Assembly (NCBI GenBank): GCA_965224525.1
Contig: OZ245050.1
Location: forward strand, 310,001 to 374,000
Reading direction: 5' to 3'
DNA from: Granulosicoccus sp036478565
GTDB taxonomy: Bacteria > Pseudomonadota > Gammaproteobacteria > Granulosicoccales > Granulosicoccaceae
DNA: 64,000 nucleotides
The position numbers and the translations under genes are program-made. The stretch's first letter is position 1; each line of letters starts with the position of its first letter. A model generated the notes under the pieces. That model worked only from the letters and a program-made list of their open reading frames with translations, was not told where the DNA came from and ran no database searches. Below, piece after piece: positions 16,839-25,584 of this stretch.

Positions 16839-18137
16839 TTACTCTGCAATAGCCGGTGACTTGCGATTGATGGCTCGATAGCCTATATCGCCGCGATAGA
16901 ATCGCCCCGGCCAGCTAACCCGCTCGGCAGCCCGGTCGGCAATGTGCTTGGCCTCTTCAAGCGATGCCGCCACTGCGGTAGCACACAACACACGTCCCCC
17001 CGCTGTTTCCAACTGGTCGTTGTTCAACTGCGTGCCTGCGTGAAACACTTTTGCACCCAGTGCTTCAGCGTCGTTTATACCTGTGATCGGCGCACCTTTG
17101 CTACTACCTTGCGGGTATTCCCCGGCGGCCAGAACAACACCGATGGCACTGCCCTCCAGCCATTGAACATTGTGTGCTGTGAGTTCGCCATCGACCGCTG
17201 CATTGAGCAGAGTCGGTAAATCATTGTCCAGGCGCATCATCAACGGTTGCGTTTCCGGGTCGCCCAAGCGAACGTTGTATTCAACGACACGAGCCTTGCC
17301 AGCCGCATCAATCATCAAGCCGATATAAAGAAAACCGGTAAAGGGCATGCCATCACCTGCCAACGCATCGACGGTTGGTTGCAGTATGTCGCGTACCACG
17401 TGTTCATGTACCGCTGGCGTGACTACCGGCGCAGGAGAATAAGCGCCCATGCCACCGGTATTCGGTCCCAGATCGCCTTCATCCCGGGCCTTGTGGTCCT
17501 GACTGCTGGCCAGTGGCAGACATTGCCTGCCGGATACGATGGCGATAAAACTGGCTTCCTCACCGGTCAGAAATTCTTCGATAACGACAGTGGCGCCAGC
17601 GTCACCAAAGCGCCGTTCACCGAGCATGAAGTGCACCGCATCGCGCGCTTCATCCAGTGTTTGCGCAACCACAACACCTTTACCGGCTGCCAGCCCATCC
17701 GCCTTGATGACGATAGGTGCGCCATGCAACTCGATGTAGTCAATGGCCTTGTCGGCCTGGTCGAATGTTGCATGTTCGGCCGTCGGAATGGCATGGCGTT
17801 GCATAAAATTTTTTGCAAAAGCCTTACTGCCTTCAAGTTGTGCCGCTGCTGCTGTGGGGCCAAATATGCGCAAGCTCGCCGCCTGAAATCGGTCGACAAT
17901 GCCTGCAACCAGTGGTGCTTCCGGGCCGACGATGGTCAGCTCTATCGCATTGTCTTTGGCGTATTTAAGCATCCTGTCAATATCATCAGCACTGATAGCG
18001 ACGTTTTTACACTTGGGTTCAGCCTGTGTACCCGGGTTGCCAGGGGCCACACTGACGCAGCTAACCTGCTCAGATTGAGCCAGTTTCCAGGCGAGGGCGT
18101 GTTCACGGCCACCGCTTCCGATTAACAAGACGTGCAT
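16839..18137 (-). CDS. purD: Phosphoribosylamine-glycine ligase
   Basis: Purine biosynthesis enzyme converting phosphoribosylamine, glycine and ATP to GAR. The protein opens with MHVLLIGSGGREHALAWKLA and has the ATP-grasp features GLAAGKGVVVA, EEFLTGEEAS, PNTGGMGAYSP and VEYNVRLGDPETQ. At 432 residues it is full length. purH is not next to it in this window. Monocistronic here, divergent from the BenE-type transporter across about 100 bases. Confidence 0.97.
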   Translation of the reverse strand: MHVLLIGSGGREHALAWKLAQSEQVSCVSVAPGNPGTQAEPKCKNVAISADDIDRMLKYAKDNAIELTIVGPEAPLVAGIVDRFQAASLRIFGPTAAAAQLEGSKAFAKNFMQRHAIPTAEHATFDQADKAIDYIELHGAPIVIKADGLAAGKGVVVAQTLDEARDAVHFMLGERRFGDAGATVVIEEFLTGEEASFIAIVSGRQCLPLASSQDHKARDEGDLGPNTGGMGAYSPAPVVTPAVHEHVVRDILQPTVDALAGDGMPFTGFLYIGLMIDAAGKARVVEYNVRLGDPETQPLMMRLDNDLPTLLNAAVDGELTAHNVQWLEGSAIGVVLAAGEYPQGSSKGAPITGINDAEALGAKVFHAGTQLNNDQLETAGGRVLCATAVAASLEEAKHIADRAAERVSWPGRFYRGDIGYRAINRKSPAIAE

Positions 18138-18237
18138 AGCGTTTGGCTACTCTTGAGTCGCTGTAGAAATACGGTATTCTACTGATTGTCCGGCTCGCCG
18201 GTTGAAACATCTGTTGCCAGGAATACATACTCCGTTC

Positions 18238-19452
18238 GTGTCCTTCATTTCTTCTACATCACATCGCTGGCGTGATCTTTCCTGGTCCGCCTTGCTTATG
18301 GGTATGCTGGTCGCCATAGTCGGATTCACCAGTTCGTTTGCCATCGTCTTGCAGGGCTTGCGCGCAGCGGGCGCTACTGAAGCACAAGCCGCATCCGGTC
18401 TGATGGCACTGTCAGTTGGTATGGGACTGTCGGGTATCTGGCTCAGTGCCCGTCACCAAATGCCCATCAGTGTTGCCTGGTCAACACCGGGGGCTGCATT
18501 GCTGATTACCTCGGGCGGATCATTGTCGAGTTTTAGCGCAGCCGTCGGTGCCTTTGTAGTTTGTGGATTGCTGTTGTTGCTGGCAGGGATAGTGCGACCA
18601 CTGGGTCGGGCTATTGAACAGATACCCTCGTCATTGGCCAATGCCATGCTGGCCGGTATTCTGCTGATGCTGTGCCTGGCACCCGTTCGGGCACTGGCGT
18701 TTGATTTGTGGTTGGCAGTTCCCGTGATATTGACCTGGTGGCTGGTGGGTCTGGTGTACCGTCTTTTTGCCGTACCCGTGGCGCTGCTGATGTTGTTGGT
18801 TGTTGTGTCATGGCGTTTTGGTCTGCCGGAGAATTTTGTTGAAGCGGCGAGCCAGGCACTTATGCCTGCACCCGTGTTCGTTATGCCAGTTTTTGAACTG
18901 AGCGCAATGATATCCATAGGGCTGCCGTTGTTTGTTGTCACCATGGCATCGCAGAACATACCCGGCATGGCGGTTCTGCGCGCCAACGGCTATTCGCCAC
19001 AGGCCGGTCCGCTTTTCAGTAACACAGCCATCGCCTCTCTCATCAGTGCCTTGTTTGGTGCACACGCGATAAATCTTGCGGCCATTACAGCTGCCATGTG
19101 CGCAGGCTCGGATGCCCATACCGATCCTGCCCGGCGCTACTGGGCGGCTATCGTTGCAGGCATCGGCTACGTCCTGTTCGGACTCATGGCCGGAGTCATT
19201 GTGTTGCTGGTGACCATGGTGCCGAGCGTACTCATAGAAGCGATTGCTGGTCTGGCATTGATCGGAGCCTTTACCGCGTCAGCGGTCGCAGCGTTTACCG
19301 TTCCTGAAGAGCGCGAAGCGGCTGCAGTCACGTTTCTATTTGCCGCATCGGGTGTCGCATTTTTGGGAATTGGTGGCGCCTTCTGGGGTTTGTTGGCAGG
19401 TGGTGTCATGTTGCTGGTTTCAAGACGGTTAGCAACGCGGACGGGGCAATGA
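18238..19452 (+). CDS. benE: Benzoate/H+ symporter family transporter (BenE-type)
   Basis: Inner-membrane permease with about twelve hydrophobic segments. The family motifs are GFTSSFAIVLQGLRAAGA near the N terminus, PISVAWSTPGAALL, and the central PLFVVTMASQNIPGMAVLRANGY followed by GAHAINLAAITAA. GTG 18238 was chosen because homology begins just after it; a TTG at 18202 would add 12 residues, and neither has a convincing ribosome binding site. The stop overlaps the next gene's start by four bases. No benzoate catabolism genes are in the window, so the substrate could be another carboxylate or a purine-like compound. Confidence 0.85.
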   Translation: MSFISSTSHRWRDLSWSALLMGMLVAIVGFTSSFAIVLQGLRAAGATEAQAASGLMALSVGMGLSGIWLSARHQMPISVAWSTPGAALLITSGGSLSSFSAAVGAFVVCGLLLLLAGIVRPLGRAIEQIPSSLANAMLAGILLMLCLAPVRALAFDLWLAVPVILTWWLVGLVYRLFAVPVALLMLLVVVSWRFGLPENFVEAASQALMPAPVFVMPVFELSAMISIGLPLFVVTMASQNIPGMAVLRANGYSPQAGPLFSNTAIASLISALFGAHAINLAAITAAMCAGSDAHTDPARRYWAAIVAGIGYVLFGLMAGVIVLLVTMVPSVLIEAIAGLALIGAFTASAVAAFTVPEEREAAAVTFLFAASGVAFLGIGGAFWGLLAGGVMLLVSRRLATRTGQ

Positions 19453-20648
19453 TCAGTCGCTCGTTGTTACTTCTGCTGATCGGCATTTCTGCGATTGGTC
19501 CACTTGCCTTGAATGGCGTGTTGCCTGCGAACAGCGCCATCATGGATGAGCTGGCGACCCGTTATGGCCTGGCGCAACTGGTGTTGACGGTATTCCTGCT
19601 GGCGAGCCTGATCTCGCAATTGTTCCTTGGGCCTGCCGCAGATCGACATGGTCGCCGACCCGTTATGCTTGCCAGTCTTGCTGTGTTTACAGTCGGCAGT
19701 CTGCTTTGTGCGGTGGCACCAAGTATTGAGTGGTTGCTTGCCGCGCGCTTCATGCAGGGTTTTGGCAGTGCGGTCTGTGTGTTTCTGCCGCGAACAATTG
19801 TGCACGACATTTTCCCGCGAGATCGTGCTGCCAGTGTTATCGGCTACATGACTACAGCCATGATGCTGGCACCGATGTTTGGCCCGGCAGTCGGGGGCTG
19901 GGTGACGGACGAATTAAGCTGGCGATATATGTATGCTGGCCTTGCCTTGCTGGGTACGGGATTCATATTGCTGAGCTGGCGCTATCAACCGGAGACGCAG
20001 GCTGTTAGATCGTCACATGCGGCGGTGGATTCATCTATCAGACCAACCCTTTGGTCGGCGGCCAGCGTACTGCTGCGGCAGCGGATGTTTATCGCCTATG
20101 CCATTATGTTGTCAGGCGCAGTGGGTGTGTATTACAACTTTCTCGCCGGTGCGCCGTATGTCGCCATGGAAAGCCGCGGCCTGAGCGCGTCCAGCTACGG
20201 TGCCTGGTTTTCCATGGTTGCTATAGGCTACCTGCTGGGAAATCTGATCGCTGGCCACTATTCAGCAAGGATCGGTGTCAGGCGTATGATCCAACTGGGA
20301 CTGATACCGCTGTTCCTGGGAGTTGCATTATTCTGGGTATTTTCCAACTGGCATCATCCGCTTGCGCTGTTTATACCGATGCAAATTGTAGCAGTGAGCA
20401 ATGGCATGTCTTTGCCCAACCTGATTTCAGGTGCGATGAGTGTGCGGCCGGATCTGGCCGCATCGGCTTCAGGTCTGGCTGGCAGTCTGCAAACAGCAGT
20501 CGGTGTTTTGTTGTCAATAGCCGTGGGCTATCTGCTGCCATTCAGTGACAACTGGTTGTTTGTTCTTGCAAGCCTGTCGCTGGGTTTGTCGCTGTTTGGA
20601 TATTGGCTGGCGAGTGACAATCCAGAATCTACCGCAACCCGCCATTAA
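19449..20648 (+). CDS. Bcr/CflA family multidrug efflux MFS transporter
   Basis: Twelve-helix major facilitator of 399 residues in the drug:proton antiporter Bcr/CflA subgroup. The N-terminal half contains the LPANSAIMDELA segment typical of the subgroup, the loop 2-3 motif GPAADRHGRRP, and motif C (AMMLAPMFGPAVGGWV). It overlaps the BenE-type gene by four bases (ATGA), so the two are co-translated. Its last 20 bases overlap the end of the convergent SDR gene. Substrate unknown; known relatives export bicyclomycin, sulfonamides or chloramphenicol. Confidence 0.85.
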   Translation: MISRSLLLLLIGISAIGPLALNGVLPANSAIMDELATRYGLAQLVLTVFLLASLISQLFLGPAADRHGRRPVMLASLAVFTVGSLLCAVAPSIEWLLAARFMQGFGSAVCVFLPRTIVHDIFPRDRAASVIGYMTTAMMLAPMFGPAVGGWVTDELSWRYMYAGLALLGTGFILLSWRYQPETQAVRSSHAAVDSSIRPTLWSAASVLLRQRMFIAYAIMLSGAVGVYYNFLAGAPYVAMESRGLSASSYGAWFSMVAIGYLLGNLIAGHYSARIGVRRMIQLGLIPLFLGVALFWVFSNWHHPLALFIPMQIVAVSNGMSLPNLISGAMSVRPDLAASASGLAGSLQTAVGVLLSIAVGYLLPFSDNWLFVLASLSLGLSLFGYWLASDNPESTATRH

Positions 20649-21369
20649 TCTCAATAACCTGCCCGGTGATATAGCCGGACAGCTCAGGCGCGGCAAGATA
20701 CAAAAATGTCGGTGCGCAATCTGCGGCTGTACCCAGGCGTTGTAGTGGAATTTGCTGGCGCGTCTTCTCCAGTTTTTCAGCACTTGAATAGCGCGAATGA
20801 AAATCGGTATCAATAACGCCGGGGGAGACGGCATTGGCGCGAATACCATCTGGTGCAAGCTCGCGTGCCAGCCCGCGAGTGTAAGTTGCGACAAATGCCT
20901 TGCTAGCCGAGTAGATGGACGAGCCCGGGCTGCCGCCGGTTGATGCAGATATTGATACGGTATTGATGATGGCTGCCGCAGGTGCAGCTTTGAGAGCGGG
21001 TAGCAGTCCACGTGTAATCCGTACAACCGAACCCTGATTTAGTTCGACAATGCGCTGGTAATCCTGCTCGCTTAGTGTGTCGGCTGGAAACCGTCCGAAC
21101 ATGGTACCGGCGTTGTTAATCAGTACATCGATGCTGTCAGTCAGTTCATCGACTTGCGCAACGAATGCCAGTTGTTGCTCCGGATCAGTAAAGTCGCCGC
21201 TGCAGGTCGTTACATCTGCAGGCAAGCCTGAGGAGTTTCGCTCGTCGCGTCCGAGATGAGCGATGACGCGCGCACCACTTTGGTGAAAGGCTTCAAGAGC
21301 CGCGCGACCAATTCCGGCACCTGCACCGGTAATCACCACAGTGCGATTCTGGAATAGTTGTGCAAACAT
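20629..21369 (-). CDS. SDR family oxidoreductase (FabG-like)
   Basis: Cytoplasmic NAD(P)-dependent short-chain dehydrogenase of 246 residues. Cofactor motif TGAGAGIG, NNAG motif INNAGTMFG, catalytic Ser in NTVSISAST and YSASK are all present, so it should be active. ATG 21369 is preferred since a GTG at 21399 would add unconserved residues and crowd the neighbouring gene. It follows the LysM gene by 33 bases in the same direction and overlaps the MFS gene 3' end by 20 bases on the opposite strand. The substrate cannot be inferred. Confidence 0.82.
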   Translation of the reverse strand: MFAQLFQNRTVVITGAGAGIGRAALEAFHQSGARVIAHLGRDERNSSGLPADVTTCSGDFTDPEQQLAFVAQVDELTDSIDVLINNAGTMFGRFPADTLSEQDYQRIVELNQGSVVRITRGLLPALKAAPAAAIINTVSISASTGGSPGSSIYSASKAFVATYTRGLARELAPDGIRANAVSPGVIDTDFHSRYSSAEKLEKTRQQIPLQRLGTAADCAPTFLYLAAPELSGYITGQVIEINGGLR

Positions 21370-21402
21370 GCAGACTGATTTTCTGGCTACGCCCAGCACT
21401 GC

Positions 21403-21894
21403 TCAGTTGGCAGGCTGTGGGTAGCTAATCTCCTGATCGATCTGAATAATATTGTCCTGCAGATCGTTGAGTTCCATTAGCGTTTCAACTGATGTGCCAT
21501 AACGCTTGGCGATTAAACCGAGGTAGTCGCCGGATTGCACGCGGTGTACACCAAGGAGAGATTGCGCCTCATTGCTATTCGGGCTGGCAACCGATGCTGT
21601 GTCGGAACTTGCAGAAGAGCCGGAGCTTGCACTGGATTCGACAACAATATTTTCTGGCGTTGCGGCCTCATTGACTACTTGCGGTGCGGGTGCAGCATCG
21701 GTCGAAAGTGCAACTACTGGCAGTTGCTCCGCATTGGCATTCGCGAGCAGACCCCTCTCTGGCTCTGCGACGCGACTATTGGAGGGTCCCGCTATGGCAG
21801 GCACTGCACCTGTATTCGATTGCCACCGGTAAATACCACCTGCCAGGGCAGAGGCAGACACAAGCAGAATAATCAGATCAGATTTACCAATCAC
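21403..21894 (-). CDS. Membrane-anchored LysM domain protein
   Basis: Protein of 163 residues with a single N-terminal hydrophobic segment (LIILLVSASALAGGIY), a long Ala/Ser/Pro-rich periplasmic linker, and a C-terminal LysM domain (about residues 112-160: HRVQSGDYLGLIAKRYG...LMELNDL). It likely binds peptidoglycan from the inner membrane. GTG 21894 is chosen because GGAG lies eight bases upstream and the signal anchor begins there; an open extension upstream to 22020 has no signal-like features. No catalytic domain is present. Confidence 0.75.
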   Translation of the reverse strand: MIGKSDLIILLVSASALAGGIYRWQSNTGAVPAIAGPSNSRVAEPERGLLANANAEQLPVVALSTDAAPAPQVVNEAATPENIVVESSASSGSSASSDTASVASPNSNEAQSLLGVHRVQSGDYLGLIAKRYGTSVETLMELNDLQDNIIQIDQEISYPQPAN

Positions 21895-22050
21895 CGGGGA
21901 TCTCCACGTACAGATAGGTTGTGGGTATAAGGATAGTAGCCGTTTAGGGTATTTTGGGTGGGTTTTTTCAGTATGGGAAGCAGAAAAACAGGAAATTACC
22001 ACCATTTCATACAGTCGCACACAAACCCCGCGGCCGAAATGGTTATTCAG

Positions 22051-23364
22051 CTACAAGCGATCAAGCAAAGAATACCCGCTCATGGCCAGCGCCAGCAAAG
22101 CCGGGCGTAATGCTGACGGACCCGGAAATTGCGCGGTTGGCAGATTCTGCAGCAACTCGAATCGACTGGTGTCACCATTCAATGCCTCACTGATAGCACG
22201 GCCTGACATGATTGCCAGTGCGACGCCGTGACCGGAATACCCGGCAGCAGAATAAACCCGATGCGAGAGTTGCTGCACACAAGGGAGTCGACTGCGAGTA
22301 ATGGCCAGGGTGCCTCCCCAGGCGTAGTCAATGGACACATTCGCCAGCTGTGGGAATACTTGCAACAGTGGTTTGCGAACCAGGTTGGTGATATCTGACG
22401 GAAATTGGTATCCATAGGATTCGCCGCCACCAAACAGCAGGCGGTCATCGCCGCTGCGGCGGAAATAGTTGACGACAAACCGTGAGTCGGCCACCGCGTG
22501 GTTGTCGGCGATCAGCTCCCTGGCCAGATCACCAAGCGGCTCTGTTGCCACAATGTAGTTATTGATTGGCATGACGTGGCGCGCGACGCGAGGTTCCAGT
22601 GTATCCAGGTATCCGTTGCAGGCAATGACTACCCGTTCAGCACGTACGCTGCCGCCAGGAGTTACAACGCGCAGGGGTTTGTCATGTGTTGTATCCGTCG
22701 CATGAACAATACGAATCACTTCACTCATCTCGAATAGCTGAGCACCCTCGGTTTCCGCGGCGACTGCCAGACCTGCAGCAAGTTTTAATGGATGCAAATG
22801 CCCGGCACCGCGATCCAGTGAACCACCAAAGTAGTGAGGACTATCGACCAGCGAACGCAACTCCTTGCGCGACAAGGTTTCGATAGCATCGTAGGCATAG
22901 TCGTTAATTAATTTTTCGCAGTCAACATGAGTATCGGCGACAAAGCGGGCGCGATGATCGGCGTGAATAATGCCCGGTTGGTATTCGATGTCTATGTCAT
23001 AAGTTGCGCACATGTCATGCACGGTTTTTTTGGCTTCTTCGGCAAGGGTCCACAGTGCATGTGCCCGTTCATTGCCAAGACTGCGCTCAAGTTCGGCTTG
23101 CGACTGATTGAATCCACTGCCCAGCTGCCCACCATTGCGCCCTGATGCACCCCAGCCTATGCGGTGGGCATCGAGAACGACAACAGAACGGTTTGCCTGG
23201 GTCAGATGCAGTGCGGTTGAAAGGCCTGTATAACCGGCACCAACTACACAAACGTCGACATCAAGGTGACTCTCAAGTGGCGACCGAGCCGGTGTTTGGC
23301 AAGTTGCGTGATACCAGGAGTCGGCGTGCTCGCCTTTGGCATCATTCGCGTACAGCAGCTTCAT
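22051..23364 (-). CDS. puuB: FAD-dependent gamma-glutamylputrescine oxidoreductase-like enzyme
   Basis: Flavin amine oxidase of the DAO family, 437 residues. The dinucleotide-binding motif VVGAGYTGLSTALH is at about residue 39, followed by the GWGASGRNGGQL motif typical of PuuB and related oxidases, and C-terminal GGTLAITRSRLP and AAGYSGHGVALA. It would oxidise gamma-glutamyl-putrescine to the aldehyde. It overlaps the upstream PuuA-like gene by four bases. The aldehyde dehydrogenase PuuC and a transporter are not in this operon. Confidence 0.82.
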   Translation of the reverse strand: MKLLYANDAKGEHADSWYHATCQTPARSPLESHLDVDVCVVGAGYTGLSTALHLTQANRSVVVLDAHRIGWGASGRNGGQLGSGFNQSQAELERSLGNERAHALWTLAEEAKKTVHDMCATYDIDIEYQPGIIHADHRARFVADTHVDCEKLINDYAYDAIETLSRKELRSLVDSPHYFGGSLDRGAGHLHPLKLAAGLAVAAETEGAQLFEMSEVIRIVHATDTTHDKPLRVVTPGGSVRAERVVIACNGYLDTLEPRVARHVMPINNYIVATEPLGDLARELIADNHAVADSRFVVNYFRRSGDDRLLFGGGESYGYQFPSDITNLVRKPLLQVFPQLANVSIDYAWGGTLAITRSRLPCVQQLSHRVYSAAGYSGHGVALAIMSGRAISEALNGDTSRFELLQNLPTAQFPGPSALRPALLALAMSGYSLLDRL

Positions 23365-24734
23365 ACATTGAGCAACAAGTGCTCACGTTCCCAGGGACTG
23401 ATCACTTGCAGGTAAGCATCAGTCTCGCATTGCTTGATGGCGCAATACAGACTGCAGAATTCCCGGCCGAGCACTTCAGTGATGGCGGCACTTTGTCCGA
23501 GTAGATCAGTTGCCTCCAGCAGACTTCTTGGCAGGCCATGATCCAGTGAGTAGGCGTCAACCTTGACAGCCTCGCGCGGTCGGTTTTTTTCCTGCATACC
23601 CAAAAAGCCACAAGCCAGGCTGGCGGCAATAGCCAGATAGGGGTTGCAATCCATACCGACCAGTCGATTTTCAATACGACGGCTCTCAGGTGATGACACG
23701 GGTATACGCAGGCCGGTGGTGCGATTGTCAAAACCCCACTCAAGATTAATTGGCGCTGCATCGTCGCGTACGTAGCGTCGATAGGAATTGACATACGGTG
23801 CCATGATGCTGATGACAGCCGGCATATGGTTCTGCTGGCCGGCCAGGAAACCATAAAACAGCTCGCTGGGTTTATCGTCATTGGTATTGAATATATTCTT
23901 GCCGGTTTTTAAGGCAATGACACTCTGGTGAATATGCATGGCGCTGCCAGGCTGATCCTGCATGGGTTTGGCCATGAATGTGGCATAACAACCGTTTTTC
24001 AGGGCGGCTTCGCGAATCGAGCGTTTGTAGAAAAACACCTGATCTGCCAGTTTTATCGGGTCGCCATGCTGCAGGTTTATTTCTATCTGTCCGGCACCGC
24101 CTTCCTGAATAATCGTATCAATTTCGAAACCCTGTGCTTCGGCAAAATCATAGATGTCATCGATAACCGTGCCGTATTCCTCGACAGCGCTCATGCTGTA
24201 AGCCTGGTGCGCAATACCCTGTCGGCCGGTACGGCCAATGGGTGGTTCGACCGGGTTGTCCGGGTTGGTATTGGGCTTGGTCAGATAAAACTCCAGCTCA
24301 GGCGCAACTACTGGCTGCCAGCCGCGTTCTTTATACAGGCTAACGACGTGTTTCAATACATTTCGTGGGCTCAGTGGTACCGGCTGACCATTTTGATAAT
24401 GCACATCATGCACCACTTGCAGGGTGACATCGGCTGACCAGGGTACGGCGGTAGCGGCGGAGAAATCCGGCGTTAACACCAGATCGGATTCGGTCCACTG
24501 ATCGGGCATGTCTTCAATATCGACATATTCTCCGGTGATGGTCTGATAAAAAATGGATACCGGTAAATACATAGGATCGGCTCGTGCAAACTTGCGCGCT
24601 GGCATGGCCTTGCCACGAGACATACCGGCAATGTCCGACACGATGCACTCGACATCATCAACCGAGCGACCATTAAGCCATTGCAGAAAAGCCGGCGGCA
24701 GTTTTTCCAACCAGCCGTTCGGGTTATTGCTCAT
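23361..24734 (-). CDS. puuA: Glutamine synthetase family, gamma-glutamylputrescine synthetase-like
   Basis: ATP-dependent ligase of the glutamine synthetase fold, 457 residues, joining glutamate to putrescine or another amine. Motifs include PELEFYL, the metal-binding QEGGAGQIEINL (in place of the GSxGQHEIN of true GS), MHIHQS and NRTTGLRIP with ESRRIENR. The absence of the GlnA adenylylation loop context and the neighbouring PuuB-like oxidase point to polyamine catabolism. It shares four-base overlaps with both the amidotransferase gene upstream and the oxidase downstream. Confidence 0.85.
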   Translation of the reverse strand: MSNNPNGWLEKLPPAFLQWLNGRSVDDVECIVSDIAGMSRGKAMPARKFARADPMYLPVSIFYQTITGEYVDIEDMPDQWTESDLVLTPDFSAATAVPWSADVTLQVVHDVHYQNGQPVPLSPRNVLKHVVSLYKERGWQPVVAPELEFYLTKPNTNPDNPVEPPIGRTGRQGIAHQAYSMSAVEEYGTVIDDIYDFAEAQGFEIDTIIQEGGAGQIEINLQHGDPIKLADQVFFYKRSIREAALKNGCYATFMAKPMQDQPGSAMHIHQSVIALKTGKNIFNTNDDKPSELFYGFLAGQQNHMPAVISIMAPYVNSYRRYVRDDAAPINLEWGFDNRTTGLRIPVSSPESRRIENRLVGMDCNPYLAIAASLACGFLGMQEKNRPREAVKVDAYSLDHGLPRSLLEATDLLGQSAAITEVLGREFCSLYCAIKQCETDAYLQVISPWEREHLLLNV

Positions 24735-25414
24735 GATTTACGTTTGAGAAAGTTGCGAATGCGGGCCGCGATGACATCGTTGGACAAGGGTTCGTCGATA
24801 GACGCCATGGCGGTTGCCTTGATATCTTCGGGTAGAACATCGCTGCGCACATCCACCAGACCGGCGATAAACTCACCGTCAAATTCCGGGTGCGGCTGCA
24901 GGCTGAACGCCTTGTCGCCATACACCAGAGCTGCATAACGGCAAAAATCAGTTGAGCCAACAACCGTAGCATCAGGTGGTAACTCTACTACTTGATCCTG
25001 GTGAAAGGCCATGATGGATGCACCACCCTCTGGTGAGTCATTCAGTTGGTAGGTCACCCGACCGACGGACCAGCCGCCGGCAAATTTTTCAACCCTGCCA
25101 CCTAATGCCTGGGCCATAATTTGATGGCCGAAGCAGATGCCAACCATCGGGATGTCAGCCGCGTATATCTCACGAATAAAGTTTTCGAGCGGGGGTATCC
25201 AGTCAAGCTGTTCATAGGAACCGTAACGGGAACCGGTAAGTAGCCAGGCATCTGCGGCATCAACACCGGGCGGGAATAGGTTGTCAATGACAGCCCATGT
25301 AGTGTAGTCAAAAGCATCGGCACCCAGTAATTCAACAAACTTCTGGTCATAGTCACTTTGATGCGTCGGCATCCCTTCAGGCGTATGCCCACATTGCAAG
25401 ATTCCCAGACGCAT
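24731..25414 (-). CDS. Class I glutamine amidotransferase-like protein
   Basis: Protein of 227 residues with the class I amidotransferase triad: Cys94 in GICFGHQ, His175 in LQPHPEF and Glu177. It resembles stand-alone GMP synthase-type amidotransferases rather than the Peptidase_C26 PuuD. It heads the overlapping operon amidotransferase-PuuA-PuuB, so it may hydrolyse a gamma-glutamyl intermediate in place of PuuD; this is inference from context. The promoter region is shared with the divergent sucrose-phosphate synthase gene. Confidence 0.82.
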   Translation of the reverse strand: MRLGILQCGHTPEGMPTHQSDYDQKFVELLGADAFDYTTWAVIDNLFPPGVDAADAWLLTGSRYGSYEQLDWIPPLENFIREIYAADIPMVGICFGHQIMAQALGGRVEKFAGGWSVGRVTYQLNDSPEGGASIMAFHQDQVVELPPDATVVGSTDFCRYAALVYGDKAFSLQPHPEFDGEFIAGLVDVRSDVLPEDIKATAMASIDEPLSNDVIAARIRNFLKRKS

Positions 25415-25553
25415 CAGATTTTTGCCTATAGTTCCGTTTAATTGCCTGTCAGCATCATAATTGCGCGTCTGGCGTTACACAACCTCAGAGGCGTTATTCT
25501 GCCGAAATCACGCGGTTCGCTGAACTGCAACCACGAAAACTGCAGAGTCGTCG

Positions 25554-25579
25554 TATAGTGAGTGCACAGCTATAGTGAG
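25554..25579 (+). repeat. 9-bp direct repeat in sucrose-phosphate synthase leader
   Basis: TATAGTGAG occurs twice (25554-25562 and 25571-25579), spaced 17 bases, just before the start codon at 25585. The second copy includes the GAGG ribosome binding site. The first TATAGT could be a -10 box. Confidence 0.35.
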
Positions 25580-25584
25580 GTCTT

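Noticed and set aside
17247..18125. Plus-strand 292-residue open frame antisense to purD
   Set aside because: Composition (many Cys, His, Arg) is typical of an antisense shadow; purD on the other strand is a clear full-length gene.
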